NCBI GenBank assembly: GCA_018806985.1
Contig: JADANN010000398.1
Location: forward strand, 124,001 to 188,000
Reading direction: 5' to 3'
Origin: Angiostrongylus vasorum
Lineage: Eukaryota > Nematoda > Chromadorea > Rhabditida > Metastrongylidae
Length of the DNA: 64,000 bases
Shown here: positions 27,501 through 36,832 of the stretch, piece by piece
Position numbering within the stretch: position 1 is the stretch's first letter
How the letters are laid out: the number at the start of each line of letters is the position of its first letter
Program-made: the position numbers and the translations under genes
Notes under the pieces: generated by a model
Told to the model about the DNA's origin: nothing
Databases searched by the model: none
What the model saw: the letters and a program-made list of their open reading frames with translations, nothing else

Positions 27501-30500
27501 CTTTCTCATATTGAAAAATATGCGCAAATATCTTAGTACTTTCAGTGCATGTTCACGTAGCTTCTAAGTTTTTTCCATGCAATCCAAGTAATTGCTCATT
27601 TTATTAGATCTATATCCGGAAAAAAGAGCTACACGCTCATCAGCCATTTTAGAGAAGTCTTGTTCGAAAAGTATGCTTGCTACATGATTAAACTAACAAA
27701 AGTTTATTATGAGACTTTTATTCTTCTCATGATGTGGGTCTTCTTCCGCGCACCGTGTTGGATCTTTTGCAGTGGACTACCGCTCGAATGAAGTAACCTC
27801 AACCAGCAAAATCGTAGAGGCTCATTAATAGGACAAAATACTGGTATAAGATCATAAACAGAGCAAAATGTCACTTATTATTCATGACGAGGTTAAACGA
27901 AACTCAGTTCTCTAAGCCATTATTTCGCTATGTGCCAACTAATGTGACACTGACTCCTGCAGGATTGGCTGGTTTGTTCGGAAAAAGACGAAAGATTATC
28001 AACAGACAATCAGTCAATCGACAACCGTTCTGCATGAAAGGAAAATGCTAGGTAAGGTTACTTCATTCGTGCTCCACTCGACTCGATGCGAATAGTAAGA
28101 CTCACATTACAAGAATGAATCAAATCACTCTAACTCTGAAGCAGACGGAGATGCCCGAACGTTATATGAATAAAAGTTTTTAAAAGAATCTCACAACGAG
28201 GTCAAATGAAAGCCAGTTTTCAAGAAGAATAACTGCGGATGTCATGTAGGTCCTCATTTTGACGGCACAACATGATCCTCCTAACACGTAACGTTGAGAA
28301 GAGCTGAGTTATGAACGTTTTGGACATTGGAAGGAGGTTTGAAATCCTTTGGTTGGACAACACACCCATCCTTCCTAATTTATGGAAAGAGGAAGAGGTG
28401 CCAGATAAAAATAGAAGTCGTCGATGATTTTCTCTACTGGCTGTCGCGAAGCAATGACTGTTCCGTCCGATGATTTAATTGGCCAAGCTTCGGTAGGCAT
28501 TGCAACTTCTTTTATGGCCTCTGTAGCTTCAGGCATAACTGCTGTTGCTCTCTTTTCAAATTTATTTTTATCACTTCTGTGCAGAGTTTCGTAAAATTTT
28601 CGTAAAGTAGGATATGAGTCGGTGAATACCCAAGGACTGCGAGGCTTCACGGCAGCATATCAGCCCCAATCGAGATTGATGTCTAACGATAATTTCGGAC
28701 TCTCAGCTTTGTTACTACTAATGCAAAGGTGTGAGGGGCGGGCACAACAAATTTTGGGCAGCCTGGTGCAGATGGCAGATAATGCAAACAAATTCAAAAA
28801 CAAGAGGATATCGACATTTCTGTCAGAAACCCAGGTAAAAGTGGATTTGTGCCAACAAATGCAGCGAAATTCACAAGGAAGGGATAAGTCGTTCAAAAAC
28901 TGATGCAGCGAGAATTGTGGTGTGTAACATTTTTCTTACTGAAACACTGCGGTTAAAGCACAAATAGAAGCGAACCTATAGATTTAACATAAGGAAATAT
29001 CAGAAAAATTGGCACCAAAGACGGTGAAAATCGTGAGTAGCATATGGCTCACATTGTCGCGAATGTGTTAGAACATACTTTGATGAGTGAGAGCGCGACC
29101 ACAAACAAAAAGCAACGAACGAATCCATTTTGTCAGCTTCGCCGAAACAAATCAGCCCCCTTCAATCACTTTGTCTCCATGCTAAAACTCGTTGCATTTT
29201 TAGTCGCACTGCTATATAAAAGCAAAATCCTAAGCCCATGTGGTAATTGTTCTCTTCTCTTATTCGTATTTCATAGTCGAAATGTAGCTTAATACCTTCT
29301 TTAAATGTTCTCGAAGCAAGGTACTTGTAGGAAAGCAATGCAAGCAAGTAAAAAAAGGGCTTGAGACTGTCCAAAAACCAAAGTACAAGTGTGGTTCCTA
29401 GTTTCAATATTACTGATAGACTGTTTTCCATCACCTTTCTAACTGAAAATATCTGCTTATACCTATAGAGACATCCATTTGCTGGATCACTAATTTAGAC
29501 AAAGCCCGGAAAATTAATGGCTCAACAGCACGATATATTTTAGCACTCACCCAACAATACATTTAAGCAACCACTGTGATGTATCAATGCCAAACCTCTC
29601 GAAGGGGAAATGCAGACTTCGATTCCTAAAATGTTGCAGGAAAATACTTTTGATTCACGAAATAAGTCATCCTTTAGTTTTGTTTTTACAAAAAATCAAC
29701 TGAAATGCTCTCTACTGAGCATTTATATAGGATTTTCATAGAACAATCTCAATTCAAAAGGTCGAACGGCTTGAGATGAAATTGTTAACTTACTTTTAAA
29801 AAGATTCTCGAAAAAACGTTGACACGAAAACAGGCAAATAGTCATAGTTCACAGGGCAAGAAAACATAACAGTCATAAAAATTATCTCAAACTAACCAAA
29901 AAAATCTCTGGTCACTACCAGTGTTAGCGGATCGACGTTGTGCACACGAAGTGATGTCGTACCGAGGATTTGAAGAGAAATAAAACATACCCGATGAAAG
30001 CAATCGTTGTAACTAAAATATTAATGATTACACTGAAAGAAATGAAAGACAGATTCTTTTTCATCTCACACACATCTCACATCTCTCTCTCACATCTCAC
30101 ATCATACAGCTGAGAGGATGTGAATAAATAGTCCAAGCTGGCTTTCCCTAGTTCATCCCTGTTTTTTCTTCGGTCTGACGCCTTGATTCAACCAGTTCGT
30201 CAGTCACCTTGTCCAATGGGGTTCGGTAAACATTATAACTTTTAGTTTCTTGAATATTTAAATCAACCTTATAGCGTATGAAAAGTAAAGCGATGTCTTC
30301 AAAAATAACTCGGAGAAAATGAAGAGATTGCAGTTAACTGAAAACAGGTGCCAAAACGTTATTACATACTCACATCGACTATCCGAGGATCGATATATTC
30401 AACCGGTGCAAAACTACGAAGTGAGATGAAGTCACATGAGATCACTTTGACGATGTCCGCACCATAGAGCTGTCCTACCGACAGCACTCCAGTCACGGCC

Positions 30501-30919
30501 ACCAAGACATGTTCAGCTGAATTAATCGTGATTAACTGAGCAAAATGAACTTTCTAAAATAAGCGAAACATAGAGATCACTACGACTGGCTGGTTAGTTG
30601 CTGTCACTGCTAGGATTCTTAAAATTAAAAGGCCGATATTCTAAGGAATAAAGAGTCTTTTCGTTCTACCTTAGATCTTTGAAAAAATTCTAATGGTTAG
30701 GGAAGAAACATATTTCGCATTTTAATAAAGCAATATACTTGATGGATGTAATTCATCCGTTGAATCCAAAGAACTGGTTGACTTTCCCACTTCATTGAAT
30801 TATGTAAAAATTGGAAAAAACTGAATGTGAACCTCTGCTTATTCGCAAGACACCCATAATCCCATAGGAGTCCATGATTTTGGTGTAACCGCGTCTTTCC
30901 ACTTCAGCAGAATCCGAAT
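7897..30919 (-). CDS. unc-26: Synaptojanin, phosphoinositide phosphatase (first exon missing)
   Basis: Synaptojanin strips phosphates from PI(4,5)P2 and related lipids to uncoat clathrin vesicles at synapses. I place 23 exons: 30919-30833, 30516-30374, 30012-29897, 29625-29551, 26899-26606, 25079-24983, 24304-24138, 24020-23939, 20797-20646, 19818-19662, 19472-19395, 18651-18556, 17678-17582, 16070-15983, 15452-15264, 14760-14648, 14414-14312, 14029-13866, 13404-13288, 12596-12471, 10464-10223, 8973-8904, 8041-7897. Phases agree at every junction except one (see the A-run at 20646). About 998 residues result, in family order: Sac1 domain, 5-phosphatase domain, RRM-like domain, short proline-rich tail. 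The N-terminal exon (roughly 45 residues) was not recognised between 30920 and the end of cpsf-3. The long introns carry SINEs and LINE fragments. Identification is secure; individual exon edges are hand-made. Confidence 0.93.
10465..12470. other. unc-26 intron, no gene seen
   Basis: A 2-kb intron between the two RRM-like exons. The left 350 bp shares blocks with repeat family C; the remainder has no recognisable repeat or coding stretch. Confidence 0.5.
13288..20797 (-). CDS. unc-26: unc-26 part 2: end of Sac1 region and inositol 5-phosphatase domain
   Basis: Exons 20797-20646 ([16 protein letters not shown]) and 19818-19662 ([15 protein letters not shown]) finish the Sac1 homology region. 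Exon 19472-19395 links into the 5-phosphatase, which begins [10 protein letters not shown] (18651-18556). It continues with [70 protein letters not shown] and finally [10 protein letters not shown] (13404-13288). These carry the Mg-binding and catalytic motifs (GDFNYR, SDHRP), all intact. The loop between PAWTDRILW and SDHRP is about 25 residues shorter than in human synaptojanin-1 and is closer in length to OCRL. Confidence 0.93.
14955..15180 (-). repeat. SINE family 1 copy, internally deleted
   Basis: Copy in an unc-26 intron lacking the central GGTACCAATTTGCC block; head and tail are intact. Confidence 0.65.
15536..15812 (-). repeat. SINE family 1 copy
   Basis: Nearly full-length copy in the next unc-26 intron, 360 bp from the preceding one and in the same orientation. 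Confidence 0.7.
16595..16965 (-). repeat. Family C repeat copy
   Basis: Reverse-complement copy in an unc-26 intron, recognised by ACGGCTTACCGCCTCATCGT at one end and GACGTCCAAGTGTCCC at the other. Confidence 0.55.
18748..19105 (+). repeat. Dispersed 350-bp repeat (family C)
   Basis: Opens CTTACTTGGACGACACCATC, then TTTGCTGGTTTAGCCATTG-like and GTGGATCGGAGAGAAATTTG blocks, and ends near GATGCGGTAAACCGTTGG. Other copies occur at 43.1 kb (+), and at 16.6, 7.2 and 0.46 kb (-). No 60-residue frame runs the full length, so it looks non-coding. It lies in an unc-26 intron. Confidence 0.55.
22160..22700. repeat. Dispersed repeat family E
   Basis: Shares blocks such as CGAAGCCATGGCGAGAAGTTC..TTCGTGGAGCACGAATGCGATGAAACGAATG with 20318-20540 (GAAATTTGTGGACGATGAATGTGAGGAAATC), 32060-32390 and 9536-9760. 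Non-coding in all frames of useful length. The rest of the 20798-23938 unc-26 intron holds nothing I can name. Confidence 0.4.
23939..30919 (-). CDS. unc-26: unc-26 part 1: Sac1 phosphatase domain exons
   Basis: Eight exons encode the Sac1 domain. Visible family signatures are [13 protein letters not shown] (30516-30374), SSGMFYFS and QRFFW (30012-29897), [17 protein letters not shown] with [10 protein letters not shown] and [13 protein letters not shown] (26899-26606), [13 protein letters not shown] (25079-24983), and the catalytic P-loop [13 protein letters not shown] (24020-23939), which keeps the CX5R(T) residues. An active Sac1 phosphatase is therefore expected. The 26899 exon uses the acceptor tagttcag rather than the nearer ctcctag, because only that choice keeps the phase after KCIVG. 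Confidence 0.92.
24378..24660 (+). repeat. SINE family 1 copy, reference copy
   Basis: Best-preserved + strand copy. A-box-like TGGCGCAGTGG at 24385-24395 and B-box-like GGATCGGTC about 40 bp later fit an internal pol III promoter. The core carries TCGGCAAATTGGTACCAGAC and the tail ends CTTTATTCTTTACCCTTTTA. It lies in an intron of unc-26, antisense to the gene. Confidence 0.7.
24690..24765 (-). repeat. SINE family 3 tail fragment
   Basis: AACCACAACGATGCTCAGAT followed by TTTGCAAAACTC matches the family 3 tail; it is placed right after a family 1 SINE. Confidence 0.4.
25708..25962 (-). repeat. SINE family 1 copy, diverged
   Basis: Recognisable by GCATTCGACTTCATTAGGCATCGTTGG and the conserved core; the A-box end is mutated (TGTGTTATACCC). 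Confidence 0.6.
26206..26485 (+). repeat. SINE family 1 relative, degenerate
   Basis: Head GTGTGTGTAGCCCAGTGGGTAG resembles a tRNA A-box region, and GGTTGTTCGATCGC follows as a B box. The core TGGCAAATTGGTGCCAGACTT marks it as a relative of family 1. Confidence 0.5.
28380..28900 (-). mobile_element. RTE LINE fragment in an unc-26 intron
   Basis: Minus-strand frame 28650-28375 encodes [20 protein letters not shown] and [17 protein letters not shown], the linker between endonuclease and RT in RTE elements. The rest of 26900-29550 shows no feature I can name. Confidence 0.6.
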
Positions 30920-31094
30920 CTGAAAGAATCTGCGTATACATTCTTAAACTGAACGAAGACTATGAAAACCTTGGAAAGACCAAATTGTACAAGTAGCTCT
31001 TGTGGAACTGGACTGTTCCAGCTCTCCGCAAAGGACAACTACCATTACCTACCGTCCTCTTGTCGGCGAGAAATTTAGAAATTTTCGCTTACAA

Positions 31095-31290
31095 CGGCAA
31101 TTATAATAGTCACAAAGAATGCTGAAATATGTGCAAAACTCGGAACCCTAGCTGGGCTTCGAACCCGCTATTAGTGCTCTGCCTTTCTCTTAGCCAGTTT
31201 TTTTTTAGTCTAACGATGCTACCAGCAACAACCCGTGAACAAAAAGGATCTGGGAAGCACAAGCCGGCGTAGAACCCAGTTAAGCTTCAC
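31095..31290 (-). repeat. SINE family 3 copy
   Basis: Minus strand carries TGGCTAAGAG (A-box-like), GCGGGTTCGAAGCCC (B box) and the GAGTTTTGCACATATTTCAG tail. Confidence 0.5.
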
Positions 31291-31469
31291 ATAATACCCT
31301 GCCATGAAAGAAGACTAGGCAGTAAATGAAAGTTAAACAATTATAACAATGTCCTCTGCACAACCCTATGATCATTATTTCCACTTTTGTTTAGACCCAA
31401 TAGGCTGGCAAATAGTGGGATTTCGAACAGAACAGTCATCTAACTGTGCTCGAATCACAGTTTTTATAC

Positions 31470-31870
31470 TTCAACTGTGTCGAAAAGTCTGCGCACCGCT
31501 CACAGAACAATTGAACGATGTCTCCTGAAATACAGTCCGCACTCACAACGTCTATCCGGAATGGGCGGCTCGGATCTTCGAAACCCAGTCCATTTTCGGG
31601 AACCAGGAGAATATACATCGATAGCGAAACTGATGGGCCCGTCACATAGTGAGAACAATAGACGACAGGTAGACGAAAAGAACTGTGAAGCAGGCTCGCA
31701 GGGGGATGGAAGAATCCTCTAGAGTGAGCTGCGATGGAGGAAACATGTCTATGGCTAACATCAATCAGCTGTTTTTTTTTGAGTACTGGCTGGATTAATA
31801 GATCCCTCCACAAGCAGCTGCCCGAAAAGCACTCTACATCTACGGAAAACACTGTCGATCACTGTTTCCT
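31470..31870 (+). mobile_element. RTE-like LINE C-terminal fragment
   Basis: Frame 31477-31722 reads RTIERCLLKYSPHSQRLSG then GGSDLRNPVHFREPGEYTSI, a typical C-terminal end of nematode RTE-like elements (R-A-L-E-R-C-L-L-K type). One TAG interrupts it before ELRWRKHV. Confidence 0.55.
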
Positions 31871-32059
31871 ATCTTATGTTGAGCATTTGCATAGAAATAA
31901 TAGCAAAACAACTGACAGAAAACCCTAGGCGCTGCCTGGAAATCACTGTTGCGCCAATGAGCTTTTCAACGGTATACTTACACTTTTGAGCAAATCAACT
32001 CTACACGCTCGATGACAAATTAAGCTCAAATTTTCAAAAAAATTCAAGCGATATACATT

Positions 32060-32390
32060 AATGAGGAAAGGATATCGCAGTGCTCAGCGATGTCGTCGAT
32101 ATGGAACCAAAGGCGCTAGTTCGAGACCCGCCACAACGCTCTCCACTGAAACAAGGCGAGAACGCTCCAGCTCAGATAACTTCAAGATTGCTAGAAGAAC
32201 CAATCCGACCAGCATTCTCCAACAATCACATAAAGAAAACAAAATTCTTGAGCAGTAGCCTAAACAACGTGCGAAGTGTTCGAAGACCTTTGTGGACGAT
32301 GAATATGAGGAAAACGAATCGAATGCAATAAGTCCCGAGATACACATAGTATACCTGATGACGGGACCTGAAAAAATGTAGAATAAATCA
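32060..32390. repeat. Dispersed repeat family E copy
   Basis: Ends with GTGGACGATGAATATGAGGAAAACGAATCG..AAGTCCCGAGAT, matching the copies at 20.4 and 9.6 kb. Confidence 0.4.
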
Positions 32391-32559
32391 ACATTATTGA
32401 AATATCTGTGCAAAAGAAATCGAAACATTCGAACCACGTATGAAATGTGTGTGCTATCCATAGCTAATTATTTGTAAATCACACTTTTACCAACGTTTGA
32501 ATCGCAAATATACTGTAATTCCGGAAAAAGAAATACTATGGTCGAAGCATTTCCACAGT

Positions 32560-32720
32560 AGAACAGACCGCTTTGTCTACTGTCGAGTTAAGAAAGGCCC
32601 TCGACCCGGTCAAGGCAGAAGCGGTCATGGAAGCTGTGGACAGCCGGAGCATCCCTACTGATTACCTAAGGATCCTTCACGACTACATAGCAGCCAGCCA
32701 GCAGGTTATCCATGGAACAC
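32560..32720 (+). mobile_element. RTE LINE RT fragment
   Basis: Short frame with ELRKALDPVKAEAVMEAV then DSRSIPTDYLRILHDY, matching the RTE palm motif region. Confidence 0.5.
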
Positions 32721-33196
32721 TGATCCGATCATAAACACATCACCTACCGAGCGTTGCGATGCTTCCATTCTGCAACAGCAGTGAGCAGTCGACGCTGTTC
32801 TTGTCAATTAAAATGGCAGTTGTCTGTCTGCTATCGGTTCGTCTCCAGATCCGTAACTCCCGCACTGACATAAAACTAGAAATGCTTGAGAACTTTTCAA
32901 ATCCATATTGTTGTCAATCAATACCATAAAAACACCGCAGAAATCTAGTCCAAGTATAGAAGAATGTGGATCAGCCGAGTATATTTTTTGAAAACTAGCA
33001 AAAAAAAAGAACAATTAGACAGATAATGAAGAATAAGAGTGCCCAAAGGGTTAAAATACGGGGTTAGGGAAAGCAACTCAACGAAGGTTTCGAATAAGAA
33101 ATCAACAAGCACTTGGGAATATAGAACGAGGCTAGTGTGCAAAAAAATCAGTGAAGAACTAAAGTGCTCATCCATAAATCTCGCCAAACGATAAAA

Positions 33197-33472
33197 TAAA
33201 AGGATAAAGCTCTCGGCGTCGATCAATCCCTGAGGGATGCGCCATGCACTCGACTTCATTAAGCATCGTTGGAAATGACTGAATGCATATCCGGCCTTTA
33301 TAATGGTTCGCGGTGGTCTACCGATGTATCGAGTCAGTGCTGCCATCCTCCCAGACAAGCCTCGTGCCAAATTGCCGATCTCGGATGGATGGAAGACTTG
33401 GTGAGCCACGGACACGGGAATCTACGCATGTATGTCGCAGGGCGCCTCCAACAACGGCGCCACAAGCGCCAA
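33197..33472 (-). repeat. SINE family 1 copy
   Basis: Well-preserved copy in the gap between unc-26 and cpsf-3. Confidence 0.7.
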
Positions 33473-34696
33473 AGAATAGAGATTAAATGCTTTAAAAAGA
33501 ACAACAAGGTAACCATTTTACGAAAAAAAAATGAGAAAAAAGGGTCTGAATGAAGCAACTCAGAGATGTAGATGTATAATAGGCCCTGAAAAAGTTCCTC
33601 ACGACTTGGTGGTTTTACGATCTTTTTGTGGGGTTTAAGGAGCTCAAAAATCGTGAAGGATTCAAGTACAATGATTAAAGAAAGATGAAGAAGACATAGC
33701 TAGAAATACCCTTCTTAAGAGATTCGACCAGTGAGGAAAAAGAAGTTGGATCAGCAGACTATGAGGAAACAGAACTATCTCATATTCCAGAATGAAAAAA
33801 TTGCGATTTCTCCTCTCAATCGCACTTTCAATTATTGTAGTCAAATAGAGATAAAGTTAGTTGAAGAAAATGGATATGAACAGACTATTGACTGTTTCTT
33901 ACCCTAATGCGAAACTCATCCCACATTCTGGAAGAGTTCTACAAGAAATCAAAGAGATTTATATGGTAATTTCTTGCTAATCGACTTCTGGGCTCTATAG
34001 ATCTTCAACTATGGCCTTGGTAGGTTTCATTTCGGTACCGCTGAAATCCTTAGTGATTTGACTGGTCTAGTTTACTGCAGAATATTCACAGAATATTCTA
34101 TCTGACTAGTAACCTACTGGCCAAAAAGCGCTGAAGCATCGTGGGGGGTAACAAAGAGGTAAGTGTCTCGAAGCAAAGAGAATTTCATTCGTCAGCCCAT
34201 GTTCAGTAGAATCAACCCATACTCTAGACAGAATACAAAACGTCAACCGACGTTCAGTGGATGACCAACAGACGACAGGAGAGGTGGGCATATTTTTCGG
34301 GAACTCTGCGAGTCCGACCCGGCAAGGATGGAGTGCCGGCGACACGGCGGATCGATTCCTGAGGAGAAGCCCAATGAGCGCCACTCAACCACCAGTGAAT
34401 AAGCAACGAGCGATGGAAAACCATTCACCAGACATATCCGTTCTAGAATATTCGGTCAGCGATAAACGTGCGAAAACCCACTAAGCCAGCACCAGTCGGT
34501 TTCTGGTTCCCTTCGTCCTTAAAATAATTGCCATCCTTCAAGAGCTGGCGAAGCTCATCACAGTTTCTAACTTCTCATGTGAAGAGAAACAAATTCCATA
34601 AAGTAGATGGCCGGTCACTTCTTCGTTACTCCACATATTTTTTCCCAGAACGGGTTTTCCATACCTTTTTCACTGTCTGCATGGCGCAGTCTAATG

Positions 34697-34970
34697 GGCA
34701 CGTGTGGCGCAGTGGGCGGAAGCGCCCTGCAATACACATGGGATCGCTTCCGGCACGCCTGACCCACTAAGCCTTCCATACCTACAGCGTCGGCGAACTG
34801 GTGCCAAACTTGTCTGCTAGGATAGAAACACTGGACCGATGCATCAGCAGGTCACCGCGTGTCATTGTAAAGGCCAGATATGCATTCAATCCAAACGGTG
34901 CTTAACGAAGTCGAATGCATGCCGCATCCCTAAGGGATTGATCAACTCCGAGAGCTTTATAGTTTTTTTA
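34697..34970 (+). repeat. SINE family 1 copy
   Basis: Opens CACGTGTGGCGCAGTGGGCGG and ends CCGAGAGCTTTA, with a 20-bp deletion in the tail half. Confidence 0.7.
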
Positions 34971-35764
34971 TTTTCGCTCTCTTACCACATGTGTCACAAA
35001 TTTTTTCTTCTCAGGACAACTTTACTCACATCTCCCTACTTCACTTTCATTTCAGAGCAACATCGTTCAGTAGAATACCAAGGTCATCAATTGATTAGAA
35101 AAATAGTGACTGCCACGTTAAAAGATAATCACATGTAAGGACTTGTCACCTTCACATATCGTCCTCTGTTCATCATAACTTCATCTCCATATAGTATTGT
35201 AACAAATTTATATCATACAATTAACAAACAAACATTCAACAATGGAAGAATAATACGGAGAAAACAATGAAATAAGGAGGGCATAAACCTGGGACATAGT
35301 ATAACCCTATATACATAAAAATGGTTTGCTTTAAATACACTTGTTACGCTTGAAATAAAAAGACCTAAGAAATAAGAACGGAAAGCAATGGACGGACAAC
35401 TATAAAAGCCACCAAAAATGTCTGCTTTCAACGATAACAACCAGCTGTTTACCATATGAGCACAAAGTCTGACGTGTCGCCAAGTTTTTACAGACAGATA
35501 ACTGCTAGTGAATCATAGAAGCTCCGATGGGAAGGAACATCAGAAAACCATTGGGAACTCAAAGATAAAATGTGATTGAAGAAAAATGTTTCATTAATTT
35601 TACACCATTTACATAAGTACAAAAAATATATACGGACTACAGCCTTCAGACAGTATCAAAGATACTAAACCCACGTTGACATCTTTTGAACCTCTTACGC
35701 AACTTCTTTAATTTGTAATAAATCCCACGTACGACTTTCTGTTAACCTCGGCATTGGTCAAGTA

Positions 35765-36010
35765 ATTCTTCGTATTCTTGTTGAGCAAACATGAGGTGTT
35801 ATTTTCATTCTTCATTCACGAACAAGCCGACGCTTCGGCGGACCTCGCCTTCCCCAGAGCCTGGAAAGGTCAAGTTGACAGCAATCTATACTGACAACTT
35901 GACCTTTCCAGGCTCTGAGGAAGGCGAAATCCGCCAAAACGTCAGCTTGTTCGTGAACAAAGAACAAAAATAACATCTCGTGTTTGCTCAACAAGAATAC
36001 GAAGAATTTC
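35765..36010. mobile_element. Foldback (hairpin) element
   Basis: Two arms of about 113 bp, CTTCGTATTCTTGTTGAGC.. to ..AAGGTCAAGTTGACA and its reverse complement, flank a loop of only about 12 bp (gcaatctatac). The arms match at roughly 85-90 percent. The whole element would form one long hairpin, typical of a foldback/MITE transposon. It lies between unc-26 and cpsf-3. Confidence 0.75.
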
Positions 36011-36832
36011 TTTAATTTGTATTCGATTCTTTTTTGTTATGGTGATTAGTAGATGATTACGTAGATCCTTCAAGGTAGCACAAAGGAAAAATTTTACGTT
36101 TTCATTCAAATTCATCTACAGAACGTGTCTTTAAAATCGTAATGATTTCTAAGCTGTTAAGAACGATCGGTTATTGAGTGATAAGCACTGCATGGCAACT
36201 TTCCGAAAGGTCCGTATTTCAGCTTTCATAAAGAAGCTCCCTGACGGACAATCGATGAGAATTAGCCTAGAAAAACTAGAAGTGGGAACTGTACCAGCAA
36301 TGAACCACGTGTGGTAGCGCCATCCTGTCGAATTTCCCTATAAGGTCACACACCATGTTCTCGTTCAAAAACCTACTCTTAGAACTCTTACTGTTCAAAT
36401 TAAGCCACTGAACTAGCTCTCCTTCTTCGGCCAATTCATTTGGAGTGAAGCTGCAACAAAAAACTCGATATTTCCATGCGAAGGCACTGATGACAAGTAA
36501 TTGTCGCCATCCTTGAAAAACCTATTCACACAGTACCAAAACTCCTTCCGATCCACAATGGGCGACGAATATCTGTAGTCACGACTTGAGAAGCTCCTTA
36601 GGACAGCTTACAAATCCATCAGAAGGGAACCTTATCCAACCAACCAGCAATGCACTACTCAATTGAAAATTTTGATTGGACGCGCACGATTCCCCGTTTA
36701 AAGGCTGAATTTAGAACATTTGACAGTTCATTTCGACTGCTGATATGTTACAAAAAGTTGGAACATAAAATCTTTCCAGAGTATTGAGAGGAAAAATCAT
36801 CGAGAAAAAAAAACTTGAACTAAGTATACTGA

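Larger units (their letters stand above)
33560..36832. other. Gap between unc-26 and cpsf-3
   Basis: Contains one SINE (34697), the foldback element (35765) and a minus-strand coding-like stretch near 34445-34570 (CDELRQLLKDGNYFKDEGNQ) that I cannot assign. The missing first exon and promoter of unc-26 should be here or at 30920-33200, but I could not identify them. Confidence 0.4.
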
